Below are positions 19,801-32,170 of a stretch of DNA of 64,000 nt, piece after piece. The notes beneath the pieces were generated by a model. That model was given only the letters and a program-made list of their open reading frames with translations, had not been told where the DNA came from and did not search any database. A program made the position numbers and the translations under genes. Position 1 is the first letter of the stretch; the number at the start of each line of letters is the position of its first letter. Origin of the DNA: Pyrocephalus nanus (Eukaryota; Chordata; Aves; Passeriformes; Tyrannidae); assembly GCA_038380795.1 (NCBI GenBank), contig CM076264.1, positions 13,080,001 through 13,144,000 on the forward strand, written 5' to 3'.

Positions 19801-21450
19801 GGGAGTGTCTTCAGTGAGTATTGTGAGAGATGAAGGACTTTATACTTTCATATACTGAGCACTCAAACTACACTCAAACACAAATACATCCAGAAAGCGT
19901 CAAAACTACAGCAGCAGTGCTGCCAAAATCAAGTGTCTTCAGAAAGCAGCGTTAGGGACCTGTGATGATTTGCCCTACCTGCCACTTCCAAAGTGTCCTG
20001 CCACACCAACACCTCTCTGCAGACAGGTTGTGGATCACCAGACAACCAAGCCAGCCAGCATTATCCCAACCAGGCAAACAAAATTATGCTGAGGTTAGGA
20101 CAGACTCAAACAATTTGCAAAACCTTGGCAGACCCTGAAAACACAGTAAAGAGAATCACTCTATATAACCCTACTATTCCGGCAGATAGTATGTATATTC
20201 CAGCATCCTCAAAGCATTGGCAGCTGTTAATCTCTAACTATACAATTCATCTCAGGGTCAATACACTGCTTGTATATATGCAAACACCTCACTCTAATTA
20301 GAGATAACTGGAGGTGATATAGGCATAGTTGATATCAGTTTATTACTGACATCTTTTTTTCTATCATTCATCTGAATTTCAATTCTGAATTGCATTAAAA
20401 GATAGCATTAATATTTTCACTAATTTAATATGCTCAAGTCCTTTTAATCAATAAGTTGCAGAAAGGTTAATTTAACATCTCTGTATTTCTATTAACATAT
20501 TGAACAACTACTGGAGTCCACCTATCAAAAGGAAAAGAAGGGGAGAGGGTGGGTGTGTCTGTCTGTTTCACAGTGTAGAGAGTAATTTCCAGTCCAAAAT
20601 GTATACAGTATTTGGTCAAAACTGTCCACCTAAGAGACTGTTTTTTGCAGAGTCTGTGCAAATTATTTCTGTGTGAACACTGTGTCACATTGGACCTTAT
20701 TTTAATATAAATGAGCACATATTTTCCCAAATTAAGACACTTTCCAGAATTATGCAAAGAAATGGTAGTGTCAGGGTGCTGTAATTCTTTATCAAAACGT
20801 ACCAGAGAGAAGGTGGCTGGAAAGCCCATTAAAGTCAAGAGGAAAAGTAGGCAAGCTGAGATTGCACCTTTAATTGTCCTGAGAAAAAAGAATGATCCCA
20901 CTGGTTCCAACCACTGCAAAATATCTGTTTCATGATGCTGGATTTTGTCCTGCTTTATTTGCCCACAAGGCTGTGGAGCAGCCATGATCTCAAACACCTC
21001 CTTTTCTACATTAAGTGGTACAAACAAACAAAGTTCTGGTGCACACTGTTATGCTGAACTCCCTTGTTTGGTTGGTATTTCATCTGAGCTTTGAGTAAAT
21101 AAATTCTGATGGAACTTGTCCCAGTTTAAATGGGACAAGGGTCTTCTGCTGAGGATGGATTAGGAGGAAAAGACCCAAACTTCTTTTCTAAGCAATTATT
21201 AATCCAAAACCAAGAGGCTTTGATTGAAGGGAAAAAACCACAAATTATGGAAAAGGGAAAACAAAATAACAGCCCTTTATGAAAAGGTATGTTTGTATTA
21301 ACAAGAACACAAAAAAACCCCCAAGTAAACAACCAAGCAATACTACTATACCCACCAATAATCCCCTTCAAGAACAAAACCGATAGCCCGGCAAAAGGAA
21401 AATTTAAATAGTTCAATTTTTAGCACCCTTTGGTGCAGTTCCAACCACAG
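16880..21450. other. AT-rich gene-poor stretch
   Basis: No supported exon, RNA gene or element. GC content drops clearly from here onward. Open frames up to 186 codons (e.g. minus strand 20467-21027) lack recognisable domains and splice context. Confidence 0.4.
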
Positions 21451-21665
21451 TCAGCAGGGGGCGCCGTCGGGTCACTGGAGATGTAAAACTTGTAATGTCC
21501 TGTACCATTCACCAGGTGGCGCTGTTGGGTCGTGGGAAGTGCAGAACCTGTAGTGTCCTATGGTAGTCACCAGGTGGCGCTGTTGGATCACTGCAGGAGC
21601 AGAGCTTGTAATGTCCAGTGCCTGTCACCAGGCAGCGCTGTGGGATCCCTGGTCACTGCCACATG
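21451..21665 (+). repeat. 58-bp tandem array of CTCF-like motifs, four copies
   Basis: TCAGCAGGGGGCGC at 21451, TCACCAGGTGGCGC at 21509 and 21567, and TCACCAGGCAGCGC at 21625 are spaced exactly 58 bp. The first three match the vertebrate CTCF core CCASYAGRKGGCRS at 13 of 14 positions; the fourth has two further mismatches. All point the same way. Between the cores is a shared segment of the type tgtaatgtcc. CTCF binds such sites to set insulators and loop anchors. Binding here is inferred from motif and arrangement. Confidence 0.85.
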
Positions 21666-22140
21666 GGATGGGGAAAAAAAAAAAACAACACCCCCCAGGG
21701 TATATCGGAGAAAAACAACAAAAAAACTTGATTCCTCTTCCCTTCCCGAGAAAAAGGGGGGGGGGGTGAAGGGGAAGGGGGAAGCGGAAAAAAACCCGAT
21801 AAAACAGAAAGTTCTCCCAATGGAAGAAGAAACTCACGAACTTCGAGGGGGGGGGGGGGCCTCGATGAGCAGGAACAGCTGGGAAAGAACAGCAGCAGCC
21901 AAAAAAACCTTCCCTCCGACAGGAAAAACAACAAAAAAAAAAACCAAAAGAGCCAGCGTGTCTGCTGCTCACAGCAGCCTCTCCTCCTCCGCCCCGAGCC
22001 AGCCAACTCCCCCCCCACCTACCTCTTTCCAGCAACACACACCAGCCCCCCCCCAACTCCTCCCCCTTCGTTGCTAGGAAACTAATGTTCGGCCATTAGC
22101 GCTCTGGCGAGTTCTTTTGTTTTCACCTGATGGGCTCCCT
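21666..22140. repeat. Low-complexity purine/A-run and G-run region
   Basis: Alternating A-runs and G-runs on plus (21674-21950), then C-rich sequence to ~22065. It contains several homopolymers of nine or more bases. Open frames here are artefacts of composition. An RFX-type X-box-like sequence GTTGCTAGGAAAC is at 22070-22082. Confidence 0.7.
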
Positions 22141-22143
22141 GAG

Positions 22144-22179
22144 CACACACACACACACACACACACACACGGGGGGGGG
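22144..22179. repeat. (CA)n microsatellite plus G-run
   Basis: Twenty-seven bases of alternating CA (22144-22170) followed by nine G. A typical polymorphic microsatellite. Confidence 0.95.
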
Positions 22180-22654
22180 AAGGGGAAGAAAAATTCCTTG
22201 CTGAAGTCAGAACTATGACAGAACTGCAGCTCGGCTTGGCTTCTCCTCAATCCCCTGCTGGCACCAGTAGTTTTTCCTGGTCTTTCTATTGCAGCAATAG
22301 TGGACGTTTTCTGCCAGGCAATTGCAACTCTTAGCGTCAAGGGTCAGCTCCACAGCCTCTTGTCTTTTTTACCAGCTCTCACAGCTGACTGGCATCAACT
22401 TATCCTATTCTTTCAGTTTACAATCAGCTTGAGACTTTCTGCCACACAAATTTTGCTTCCCCCTATGACCCTAGTAACCTATACTTGAAATATCCTGTAC
22501 TGTTAAATCCTGGGGTAGTTTGGCTGTGCCCTGGGCATCGATTTGGTTTCAGTGTCTTTTCACCAACCTTGTATATGTACACACAGCTGTCAGGTGCCAT
22601 CAGGTGGCAGAACTTCTCACATTTCCTATTCTACACTGACACAGCCCCAGTAGT

Positions 22655-22995
22655 GACCCCTAGGGCACCTCACTAGTCTCCAGCTGGACTCTGTGCTGCT
22701 GATCACAACCCTCTGGAGTCAGTGGCTAAGCTGGTTTCCAATCTCCCTCAGTGTGCCCTTAGTCTGTACTTCATCAGCTCATCCATGAAGATATTACAGG
22801 AGACAGTGTCGATAGCTTTGCTAAACTCGAGGTAAATGCTCTCATTTCTTCCACCAAGCCAGACTATATATACCTGGAGAAGGCTACCATGTTCATGAAG
22901 GGTGTTTTCTTCATAAATCCCACCCATCCTCAGGACTTACCAAAGTGACCACTCAAAGATTACTGAGAACTGTTCCCTAGTCTCTCTTCACACAA
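22655..22995 (-). mobile_element. CR1 LINE fragment (RT region)
   Basis: On the minus strand part of a CR1 reverse transcriptase can be read, for example YLEFSKAIDTVS around 22800-22850, which matches the catalytic motif A region of CR1. The copy is old, with frameshifts and no intact frame. CR1 is the most abundant LINE in birds. Confidence 0.75.
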
Positions 22996-25179
22996 TATTA
23001 GGAGCATCTCTGTTCTGGATTTATTAGTTCTGGGCTTCTCATTCCTCATTTTTAAGAAGGCTAAATAGCAGTGTAGAAAGAAATCTTCACTTTTAACTTT
23101 TCTCAAATAAACCTTTTCATTGGAGCACCAACGGAATAAATTCTAGTAATTTACAAATTAATAGTCCCAAGGTGCTAATGGCAAGCCACTAAAGATCATA
23201 AGATAATCACACTCCATCTAGTACAGACAAAAGCTGAATGTCTACTTCAGCAATGACCATGACTCAGAGACATTGTACCATTGTCTTCCATGCTCCCTAA
23301 GAAAAAGACCTGAGGGAAAAAATGCTTGTTTTGTTCTTGACCATTCTCCAGAGGCATTTTTTGACTTGAAATCCAAGACCAGTTCTCTGCTCATTATCTT
23401 TCAACATGATCTCATTGCTCCAAGTCATTCCAATGGATAGCTAGAAACTTCTGGAAAAATGAAAATCCAAATACGTTCAGGAGTGATGATAAAATTACCT
23501 CACAGGAAAGTGTCATAATAATTTTAGTGAAATTGGGGTTATACTTATTGTATGTGTTTTTATTTCTTACATAAATGAGTTCCCACTAGCAAAAAAAAAA
23601 CAACAAACCAACCAAGCAACCAACCAAACAAAAATCCTCCAAAACAAAAAAACAATTAATTCATAAGCCTTCTGCCCCTATGCTTTTCCCCAGGAAATTC
23701 TAAATCTCCATGATAAATCACTTGGTCCCTCAGTTTCCCTTAAATAAAAATGCTTAAGTCCTATTACGCTTTTCTAGGCATCAAGCTACATAGAAAAAAG
23801 CCTGGGAGACAAACAAGCCTGCAGTGAACATCTGGCGAGGCAGTTGACAGCAAAAGTAAGAGAAACATTGTACTACAGATCCAGTCGTAGAGCCCTGAAA
23901 TAGGCTGTTCTTCTCTTTGACATATTTTTTCTTTCCTTCCACTCCCACTTTAGTCTATCTTTGCATAATCTCTTTTATTTTGTTTAAAATCTCTTTTTTT
24001 TTTTGTTTTGTTCAAGTGAAGCAGCAGCAAGAAATTCCCCCTCTCTTTTTTTTTTTTTTTTTAATTGAGAAGAACTGCTAGTAGTCAGCCTCTGGAGGGA
24101 AAAAGCAGAGGCCGAGGCAGAGTCCTGGCTCACTTCTCCCACATTATTCACTCTGATGCAGTTAGAAGCCATTGCATACTAACTGCTGTGATCTCCCCAT
24201 TTGGCTTTTCACTTAAATAGCCATCAGTAGGAGAAGCTCAGCTGCTTTCAGCAGCAAGAAGCACTTGAAAACAGCAGCCCCTAACATTGTTTAATTTTTA
24301 CTTTGAGGTCATGAAAGAGACCACTAACTGTTTCAATGGAACTCCATAGGATGGGCTTTGGCTAGATGATTTTTTTCTGCTTTAGGATTTAATTTGAACA
24401 ATATGGACTTTTCCCCATTAGCATAAAATAAATCAGCACTTTGCACTAGTTTCCCACGCATCACTTTCCACAGGCTGCCAGCATTAGGATCACATGGACA
24501 GATGACAAGCACTCAAAATACTTACATTTATTACAGTCCACTGGTCACATCAGCTCCTGGTTTTGATCATTCTTTAAGTTGTATATCACTGTTACTTGCT
24601 TCCCACAGTCACCAGGTTTAATATGCACATATGCCTTGTAATTCAGTCACACAGCACATTTACACAGTCATAAATTCCAATCAGGTTGCAAGGGTCTGAA
24701 TAATAGAAGGCATTTTTCCTTAGTAAGGCAGTTATTTGAAATACACCATAGCTATACCTCCAGGAGTTCAAGGAGATTAAGTATCAAAATTCATATTTTC
24801 CTTCCCCAGCTTTCCATATTCATGTTAGCATATCAAATTCTTTTTTGTATAGAAAGTATTTTGTTTCACTAATCTAAGTTTGAGACTTACTGAACTAAAG
24901 TCCAGTTATGTCAGTTCATCTTCAAAATAACATGGGATGAAACAAGTGATCCAAGTTAATGAAGGGAAGCCACTGAGCTAGCTGGAAAAACCATGGTATT
25001 TTTCCATGAAAGACTTTCAGACTTCTCATTCCCCCCTACACTACTCCTGCCCCACTACACTGTGCCATGAAGAACATCACTATGCTGGTCCTAAGCTCCC
25101 CCATTCCCTTTTCCGGCAGCCTTCAGGCTCCATGGTGCCTTCACCCCTTCCCCACAGCCAGACTGTGCTCTGAGCTTTC
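22996..25179. other. AT-rich stretch without recognised genes
   Basis: Contains an A/C-rich simple stretch (23590-23655) and a T-run of 17 (24046-24062). Nothing else was supported. Confidence 0.4.
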
Positions 25180-27300
25180 TGCATTTGGCCACATAGCTGA
25201 GGCTCTGAAAACAGCCTACGGTCCTACACACCAGGTTCAAAGCCCTTTACTCAGTGCAGATGGCCAAATGCTTCTCAAAGATAAAGTTTCCATTTTGAAT
25301 CGATTGTCTGAACACTTTCAGACTCTCTTCAGTACTAGCCGTGTAGTTCAAGACTCAGCAATGCAGTACATTTTACAACAACCTGTGAAAACTGAACTGG
25401 ATACTGCCCCCACTATGGGAGAAACTCTTAAAGCAATACAGCAGGTGAAAATCGGCAAGGCAGCTGGGGTTGACGGAATCCCACCTGAAATATGGAAGCA
25501 TGGTGGCCAAGCACTCCATGCTAAGTTTCACGGATTTGTGGTGCGCTGTTGGGAATGGGGTGAACAGCCTTCAGACCTTCGTGACGCTGTCATCGTCACC
25601 TTGTACAAGAGGAAAGGAGATAAATCAGATTGCTCAAATTACCGAGGTATTACTCTGCTCTCCATTGCTGGTAAAATCCCTTCAAGAATTGTTTTCAACA
25701 GATTAATACCCACCATAGCAGAAGATCTTCTACCTGAAAGCCAGTGTGGTTTCTGAGCCAACAGAGGTACCACAGACATAGTATTTTTTCACAGAAAACT
25801 GCAAGAGAAGTGCAGGGAACAGAACAAAGGACTCTATATTACCTTTGTTGATCTCACCAAGGCTTTCAATACGGTGAGCAGAAAAGGTCTGTGGCAGATT
25901 TTGGAACATTTAGTATGTTCTCCCAAATTCCTCAAAATGATCATCTTGCTTCATGAGGATCAGCGTGGTCAAGTCAGATATGGCGACACACTTTCTGAGC
26001 CGTTTCCAATAACCAATGGTGTGAAGCAAGGCTGCGTTCTCACACCAACTTTATTCACAATCTTCTTCAGCATGATGCTCCAAAAGGCCACAGGAGACCT
26101 CAATGATGAGAACAGTGTCTACATTCGATATCGTACCGATGGGAGCCTATTCAACCTAAGGCGACTGAAGGCCCACACTAAGACCTTAAATCATCTTGTC
26201 TGTGAGCTGCTTTACACTGATGATGCCACCCTCGTCGCTCACACAGAAGTAGCTCTGCAGCGTTTAACATCTTGCTTTGCAGAGGCTGCTGAACTTTTTG
26301 GCCTGGAAGTCAGCTTGAAGAAAACAGAAGTTTTATATCAGCCTGCTCCTCAGGAAGTCTCCCATCATCCCCATATCACCATTGGTGAAACAGAGCTTAA
26401 ATCAGTCCAGCAGTTTAATTACCTGGGAAGCATCATCTCCTCAGATGGTAAGATTGATGCAGAAATAGACAACAGGTTAGCAAAGGCATACAGAGCTTCT
26501 GGTAAACTCCATAAAAGAGTGTGGCAAAACAAACACCTGAAGAAAAGTACTAAGATCAGTGTTTACAGAGCCATTGTACTGTCTACTCTTTTATATGGAT
26601 CTGAATCATGGGTCATTTACCGCCACCACTTGCATCTCTTAGAACACTTCCATCAATGTTGCCTCCGTACAATCCTAAACATCCACTGGACAGATTAGGT
26701 GACTAACACGTCTGTCCTTGAACAGGCAGCAGTCACGAGCACTGAGGCCATGCTGCTGAGAACACAGCTGCGCTGGGCAGGGCACATCTCCAGGATGCAG
26801 GACTACCGCCTCCCGAAGATCGTGCTCTGTGGGGAACTTGCCACTGGCTGCCGCAAGAGAGGAGCCCCGAAGAGGAGATACAAGGACTGCCTGAAACAAT
26901 CCCTCAGCCTTGGCCATATTGATCACCACTGCTGGTCTACTCTGGCCTCCAATCGGGAGGCCTGGAGACACACCATCTATAACACTGCTGCTGCTTTTGA
27001 GAACACACGCAGGATCACTCTCGAGGAGAAAGGACAATGCAGAAAGAATCACGTCTCCTCGATATCACCTGGGGAGTCTTTCTGCTGCACCTTCTGCAAC
27101 CGGACTTGTCTATCTCGCATTGGCCTTTTTAGCCATCAGCGCGCTTGTAGCAAGCGTGGGTAGAGCCCCTCTCAAATCTTCATTCGTGAAGCCTAGCCAT
27201 GAAAATGACACAGCCCTCACCCACCCTCAGCAAGACCAGCAGCATCCATCCTGGCAGAACCTCATGAGTCAGGGCACCGACTCCCTTAAGTGACACCCTC
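25180..27300 (+). mobile_element. RTE-clade-like non-LTR retrotransposon, 5'-truncated
   Basis: Homology to RTE-type LINE polyproteins starts near 25190 in the linker before RT and runs through RT to a C-terminal cysteine/histidine segment, then a short 3' tail. The endonuclease domain is missing, as expected from 5' truncation. It is clearly different from the CR1 copies. In birds the known RTE family is AviRTE. The clade assignment is from memory of protein features. The 3' boundary near 27300 is approximate. Confidence 0.75.
25190..27163 (+). pseudogene. RTE-like reverse transcriptase ORF, two stops
   Basis: LINE reverse transcriptases prime on nicked target DNA. Visible motifs in order are GKAAGVDGIPPE and NYRGITLLS (RT fingers), FVDLTKAFNTVS (motif A, 25846-25881), NGVKQGCVLTPTLF (motif B), LLYTDDATL (motif C, YTDD codons at 26213-26224), FNYLGSIIS, LLYGSESW, LRWAGHISRM and a terminal C-X2-C-X12-H-X3-C segment near 27087-27150. 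The frame is uninterrupted except for TGA at 25754-25756 and TAG at 26696-26698, both in the same frame. With no endonuclease and two stops it is a dead copy, yet there are no obvious frameshifts over ~2 kb. Confidence 0.85.
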
Positions 27301-27514
27301 GAGGGTGAGCACACCTGGCTTCTGTACTTTCTTTTACAACATAGAAGAGGCCTGCTAGGGATCTCCATGGCTTTTCTGTAAGAGACACATTCAGTGATTA
27401 ATGCTGCATATATGCTGGGGCAGGGGTAGCCCTGACAGTTTGGGAGCTCATGTCAGAAAAGCTACTGAAAGCCCTGACTGAGCTGCCTCTATGAAGAGGG
27501 GTGAGTGCAGAAAT

Positions 27515-28060
27515 TGTAGAATCATTCAGGTTGGGAAAGACCTCTCTGATCATCAAGTCCAACTGTTAACCCAGCACTGAAACATTTACCACTAAACTAT
27601 GTTGCCATGTGCCACATCCACACATTTTTTGGACACTTCCATGGATTGCAACTCCACCACTTCCTTGGGCAGCCTATTCCACTGTTTAACCAGCCTTTCA
27701 GTGAAGAAATTTTTCCTAATATCCAATCTAAACCTATCCTGGTGCAGCTTGAGGCCATTTCGTCTGTCCTATCACCTGTTACCTGGGAGAAGACATGAAA
27801 CCCTGCCTTGCTACAACCTCCTTTTAGGTAGTTGCAGAGAGCAATAAGGGGTCTCCTGAGTCTCTCCAGGCTAAACAACCCCAGATCCCTCAGCTGCTAC
27901 TCATCAGACTTGTGCTCCAGACCCTTCACCAACTCTACTGCCCTTCTCTGGACACACTCTACCACCTCAATGTCTCTCTTGTGGAGAGGGGTCCAAAACT
28001 GAACTCAGGATTCCAGGTGCAACCTTGCCACTGTGAAATGCAGGATACAGGAGTATATGT
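27515..28060 (-). mobile_element. CR1 LINE 3' fragment
   Basis: Reverse orientation of the well-known CR1 3' region. GAATCATTCAGGTTGGGAAA opens it, followed by CCTTGGGCAGCCTATTCCA, TTTTTCCTAATATCCAATCT and AGGCTAAACAACCCCAGAT. It is moderately diverged. Both strands show short open frames that are shadows of this repeat. Confidence 0.9.
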
Positions 28061-31000
28061 CCATGTTGTCTCAAACAACCTTCACTTTCTCCCCTGACCC
28101 TCCCCTGTGCATCGGGTACAATCCCTCTGACAGTCACCCTTCCCACAATCTGCTTCAAATACAGAAGCCCCTTGGATTCTGCCATCCTGTCCTATAGCGA
28201 AGGGAGTAGAAAGGGAGTTTATGCTGAAGCAGAATGATGGCTTCCAATAGCATCCCTGCAGTCAGTCCCACACTTACTGCTTCATACATTTCCTCCCGTG
28301 CAAAACAGTAAATGCACTTGGGTTTTAGTTGTGTAACCACAAGTTCTTCATACCAAGAAACCACTTAAAAACAATTTCATTTTTCTGGATTTTTTTGTAA
28401 AGCAGGTATGTCCTGTACAAAGTACAAAGGTTTGCGGAGATTTACAAGTAAAAAAAAGGAATTTAAAACTAAACAGAAACTGAACTAGGGCACAGGCAGG
28501 TAAAGCATGTGATTCCTGGCTCTGGGTCCAACCGAGAGGGTTGGTGATCTTCTGAGTGTGTCTGTTGTGGAGAGTTTCTACAAACAGTTTTGCAAACTAC
28601 AGCAGAGGTCCCAAATAGTTACCAAACATTCAGAAACATTCAGCTTTCTGCACCAAATGAAAATATGTATCCTATCCATGGTCAGGGGCTTAACCTAGAC
28701 ATTTCCATGATCATGTTTTCAGATTCAGTTATCTTCAGTCCAAATTAATCTGTAAATGCTTCTTGTCCAAACAAGCGTGTATACTGTAAACTCATATGCC
28801 AGTTTTAGTTACGAAAGAAAGACTGGACCTGCTGGAGAAAGAAGTTAAATATGTATCTAAGTACCACAATAAAACAAACTACAGATGTTTCTCCGAAAAT
28901 CATTTTAGATTAGAAATGCACATTTTTTTCCTAAACATTTCATGTTTAAATTGGCATCTCTAAACCAAATTACTCTGCCTAACCCCAAAACAACACTTAT
29001 ACAGAAGCATCAAAATTTCATGCAGAAAAACTTTTTCAAAGTGAGGGGATTTTTTTCTTAAGACTCTACATGGATAGACTAAACACTGCTAGATTTTTTT
29101 AAATATACAAAAGTCAGATGTTGTCCACCTGCTAATCACTGAGGTCACATAGAAAACAAACTCAAATTGCTCCACACTTTATATTTGAATTTTTGTGTGT
29201 GTACAAAAACTTCATTTAGTACAACTGTTAGAGGAGTTTAGCTTGAACCAAATACTGAAAAAAAGAAGTGGCTTCACATTTTGTATTGACAAATTACTGT
29301 TCTCCCTGTATTGCTGGACAATCCAGCAGAGCTGCAACCAGCCTCCTTGGATGTAAAGTTTTCCTTTTTGCATTCACCTCAGATTCCAGTGCAGGAACAG
29401 CTCAAAGATGAGGGTTTTTTAAACCTTGCTAGGAGTTAAACAGGCATGTGCATGTGTTTGTATTTGCAGAGTAGGTTACAGTTGGATTTAAAACAAGAGT
29501 AACTTTGTTGTTTTGTGGGAGGAAATTAGAAAGACCAGTGCCATAGACAAGGATTTCATTAAAATGAAAAAATTCTAATTCTCTAAAGGGAAAAAAATTA
29601 AACTTTGCTTGAAGATTTTCATGAGTGATTTTTGTGGTCTTTATCATTTTCAAATTCTTCATGTGTAATAGCTTCACATTCGCATGATTTTATGAACTTG
29701 CCTTAGAATTTGAGTTCTTCTTCAGCCTGTTTAAGCCCTAAATTTCATTCCAACCAAGATAATTTTTGATCAAAAAGCTGTTGCACCAGCATATAATCCT
29801 CCAATGAAATCCATCAGAACTGTAACAATAGGCCTAAAATGAGACACTAAAACTTGACAAGCAAAATAATTTGCTGCAATTATATATCGTCTTATCCTCA
29901 CAGCATGTTCTAAAGTAGTCATCCTCTAGAGCATGTATAGAGCATATTTTTGCATGTCTGCAAATGTTTTCATTATCCTAAAGTACGAGCAAAAAGTCTC
30001 AGAGTAGTGTTAAAATGTTGGGAGCGGCCTAAGAAAGACATTTTTCACATCAGAAAGTTAAACACTCTGAAGTAATAAAATTAAATTAAAAATTGGTTAG
30101 GATGGAACAAATTCAACGTATTTACACATCACTTTCTGCATTTTTAAAACTTCTTTTTATGTAGTTGGTTTATGATACTTTACACCTTCTTTTTACAGAC
30201 CACAAGTGAAAAAGTTCAGTTAAAAACGAAACCTGCTGTGACATTTACAAAGCATTTCATGCAAGATGAAATGTTTTGTTTTCGTCAAAATTTCCTTTTC
30301 TCTACTTTGACTGAATCTATGTGCCAAAACAGACCCATGTTTCATAGAGGTATTCTTTGTGCTTACTGATAAGCCTATGAAGCAGTATAGGAGAGCAGGA
30401 GCCGCTGTCTCACAGCACGTATGGGTGGATTATTTTTGAGGGCAAGATTCTTATACATAAAACCACCATTAACAAGTTTTATTAATGTTTTCCATTTGTA
30501 TCTCAAAGTATCCCCCTAAAGGGAGTCAGGGTCCTCAGTAGGAGGCCAAGTGTTCTTTGTAAAATAAGAGAAACACCATCTACAAACAGGGTATTAGTGG
30601 ACAAACACAGACAATGGAGAGCAATTATGAATAAACTGCTGTACTCATCATCCCTTCTTAAACTAAGAGGGGAACAACAGTTAGAAACAATCCCAATAGG
30701 TGACTGGAACAACAATGGAAGCATTGAGAAAACCTCTTTCATTTTACTGAAGCAGAAACTGACATCTGACCACGTGTGTATGAAGAACCCCCCTCAACAG
30801 AATGCAAGCACATCTAAAGATCAGAACATATCTATGTGTGGCTTCACACCAAGATCAGGTATTTTCAAAGCCAGCCTAAGGTGGCCTATGGCTAGTTGAA
30901 CAGTTGCATGTCTCAACACCCCCATTTTTGACAGCCATTTGAATGCCTTAGACACGTAGATGTTTTTGCCAATTACTACTCTATCTAATCTGGTTTTGCT

Positions 31001-32015
31001 AAGGGAGATGTAATGACCTAGTAGATATTACTTCATATTTAATAAGTTACTAAAACAGGACGCAGGGTGAAGGATAATGAAAAAGGACAGAGAATACTAA
31101 GAAATACTAGGTGGCTTCTACTATAAGGGACACAGACTGTTTAACTTCCTGAAGACAGAGGCCTTGTGGAGTGAGAATAGTTCTTAAAAATAATAAATAT
31201 ATAATGCCACACCCAGCACCAGTGCCAGTTCTAGTATAGTCTTATTTTTCTGCAGAATAGTCTAGTTGATAACACCATTATCCATGAAGTGAAAAACCTA
31301 TGTTTAGGTTTATTAAGCAAGGGAGGGTGGAAACCAAACTCAAGCTGAACTTACTGTACCTGGTGCCTGAGGGGCTTTCCTGAAATATAATCAAGCTACC
31401 TTAGATTGATGAAGCCTTGAAATATAGCTCTGCCCTCTTACTCTTGGGGCAGGTGCTGTAGTTACCACGATTGTAAGGAGTGGCCAGACATGAATAAACT
31501 GTGTTCCAGGAGACCAGGGTTGTGTCTTGGCTGATTTTGGACAAGCCACTTCATCTTACTTTGCCTCATTTCATTAGTTTCAATTTTGAAAACAAAAACC
31601 AGAAGAAAAAAGGAACTCCAACAATAACAACCAAAAATTACCAACTAAAGCTCACTTGTTTTAGCTACATCAAATTTTCTTTTCCACTTAACCCCATTTT
31701 TCAGTTTCACTTAACCCCATTTTTCAGTATCACCGATGAGGTAGAATAGACACAAGAGCTTTATATTCTAGTCACAAGAGGGCAGGGGCAAGAACACGAC
31801 TGTTTTCTTTAAAAAAATGAGGAATGATTTATTTATTTTTTTAAAAGGAATAGTTTTTGTGTCCTGTTGCAAGAGAATAATTTATACTTCTTAATCATTG
31901 AAAGCCTCTGGAAATTTTCAGTGAAGTCCACAACAGGCTGATTGTAAGAATTACTATAAACAAAGAAAAAAGGTTTTACCCAAACATCTATTCGGGTTCT
32001 TCTGAATTCTTCCTC
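28061..32015. other. AT-rich stretch without recognised genes
   Basis: No exon, RNA or element supported. A 23-bp tandem duplication with one mismatch (cacttaaccccatttttcag) lies at 31685-31730, inside or near this stretch's end. Confidence 0.4.
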
Positions 32016-32170
32016 TTAACAGCATGTCACCTTGATGTAATTCTCACCACTGCCATCACACAACCCATAAATGCCATACAATATAAAATTAGATTTTCCT
32101 GGAATTTCTAGCTGTCTATCAGTTTCACTTTGGTTTTCTGAAGTGACATGCTCATCTTCCTCACTATCAT
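32016..32170 (-). CDS. Candidate terminal exon with acidic segment, gene unidentified
   Basis: On the minus strand an acceptor TGTGGTCTCTTCAG precedes the frame. With one base supplied by an upstream exon (phase 1) it reads DSEEDEHVTSENQSETDRQL, then LEIPGKSNFILYGIYG, and ends at TAA (32016-32018). The 50-residue segment is strongly acidic and serine-rich first, then hydrophobic, and looks more like protein than chance. It lies 2.3 kb downstream of the last exon of the membrane-protein gene on the same strand. Its phase does not fit that gene's transmembrane exon, so it may belong to another gene or be chance. I do not recognise it. Confidence 0.3.

Noticed and set aside
20467..21027. A 186-codon minus-strand frame
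   Set aside because: No domain or homology recognised, and composition is that of noncoding AT-rich DNA.
21451..21665. CRISPR-like regular repeats
   Set aside because: The 58-bp array is continuous tandem repetition without unique spacers, and the genome is vertebrate. The same applies to the 40- and 42-bp arrays.
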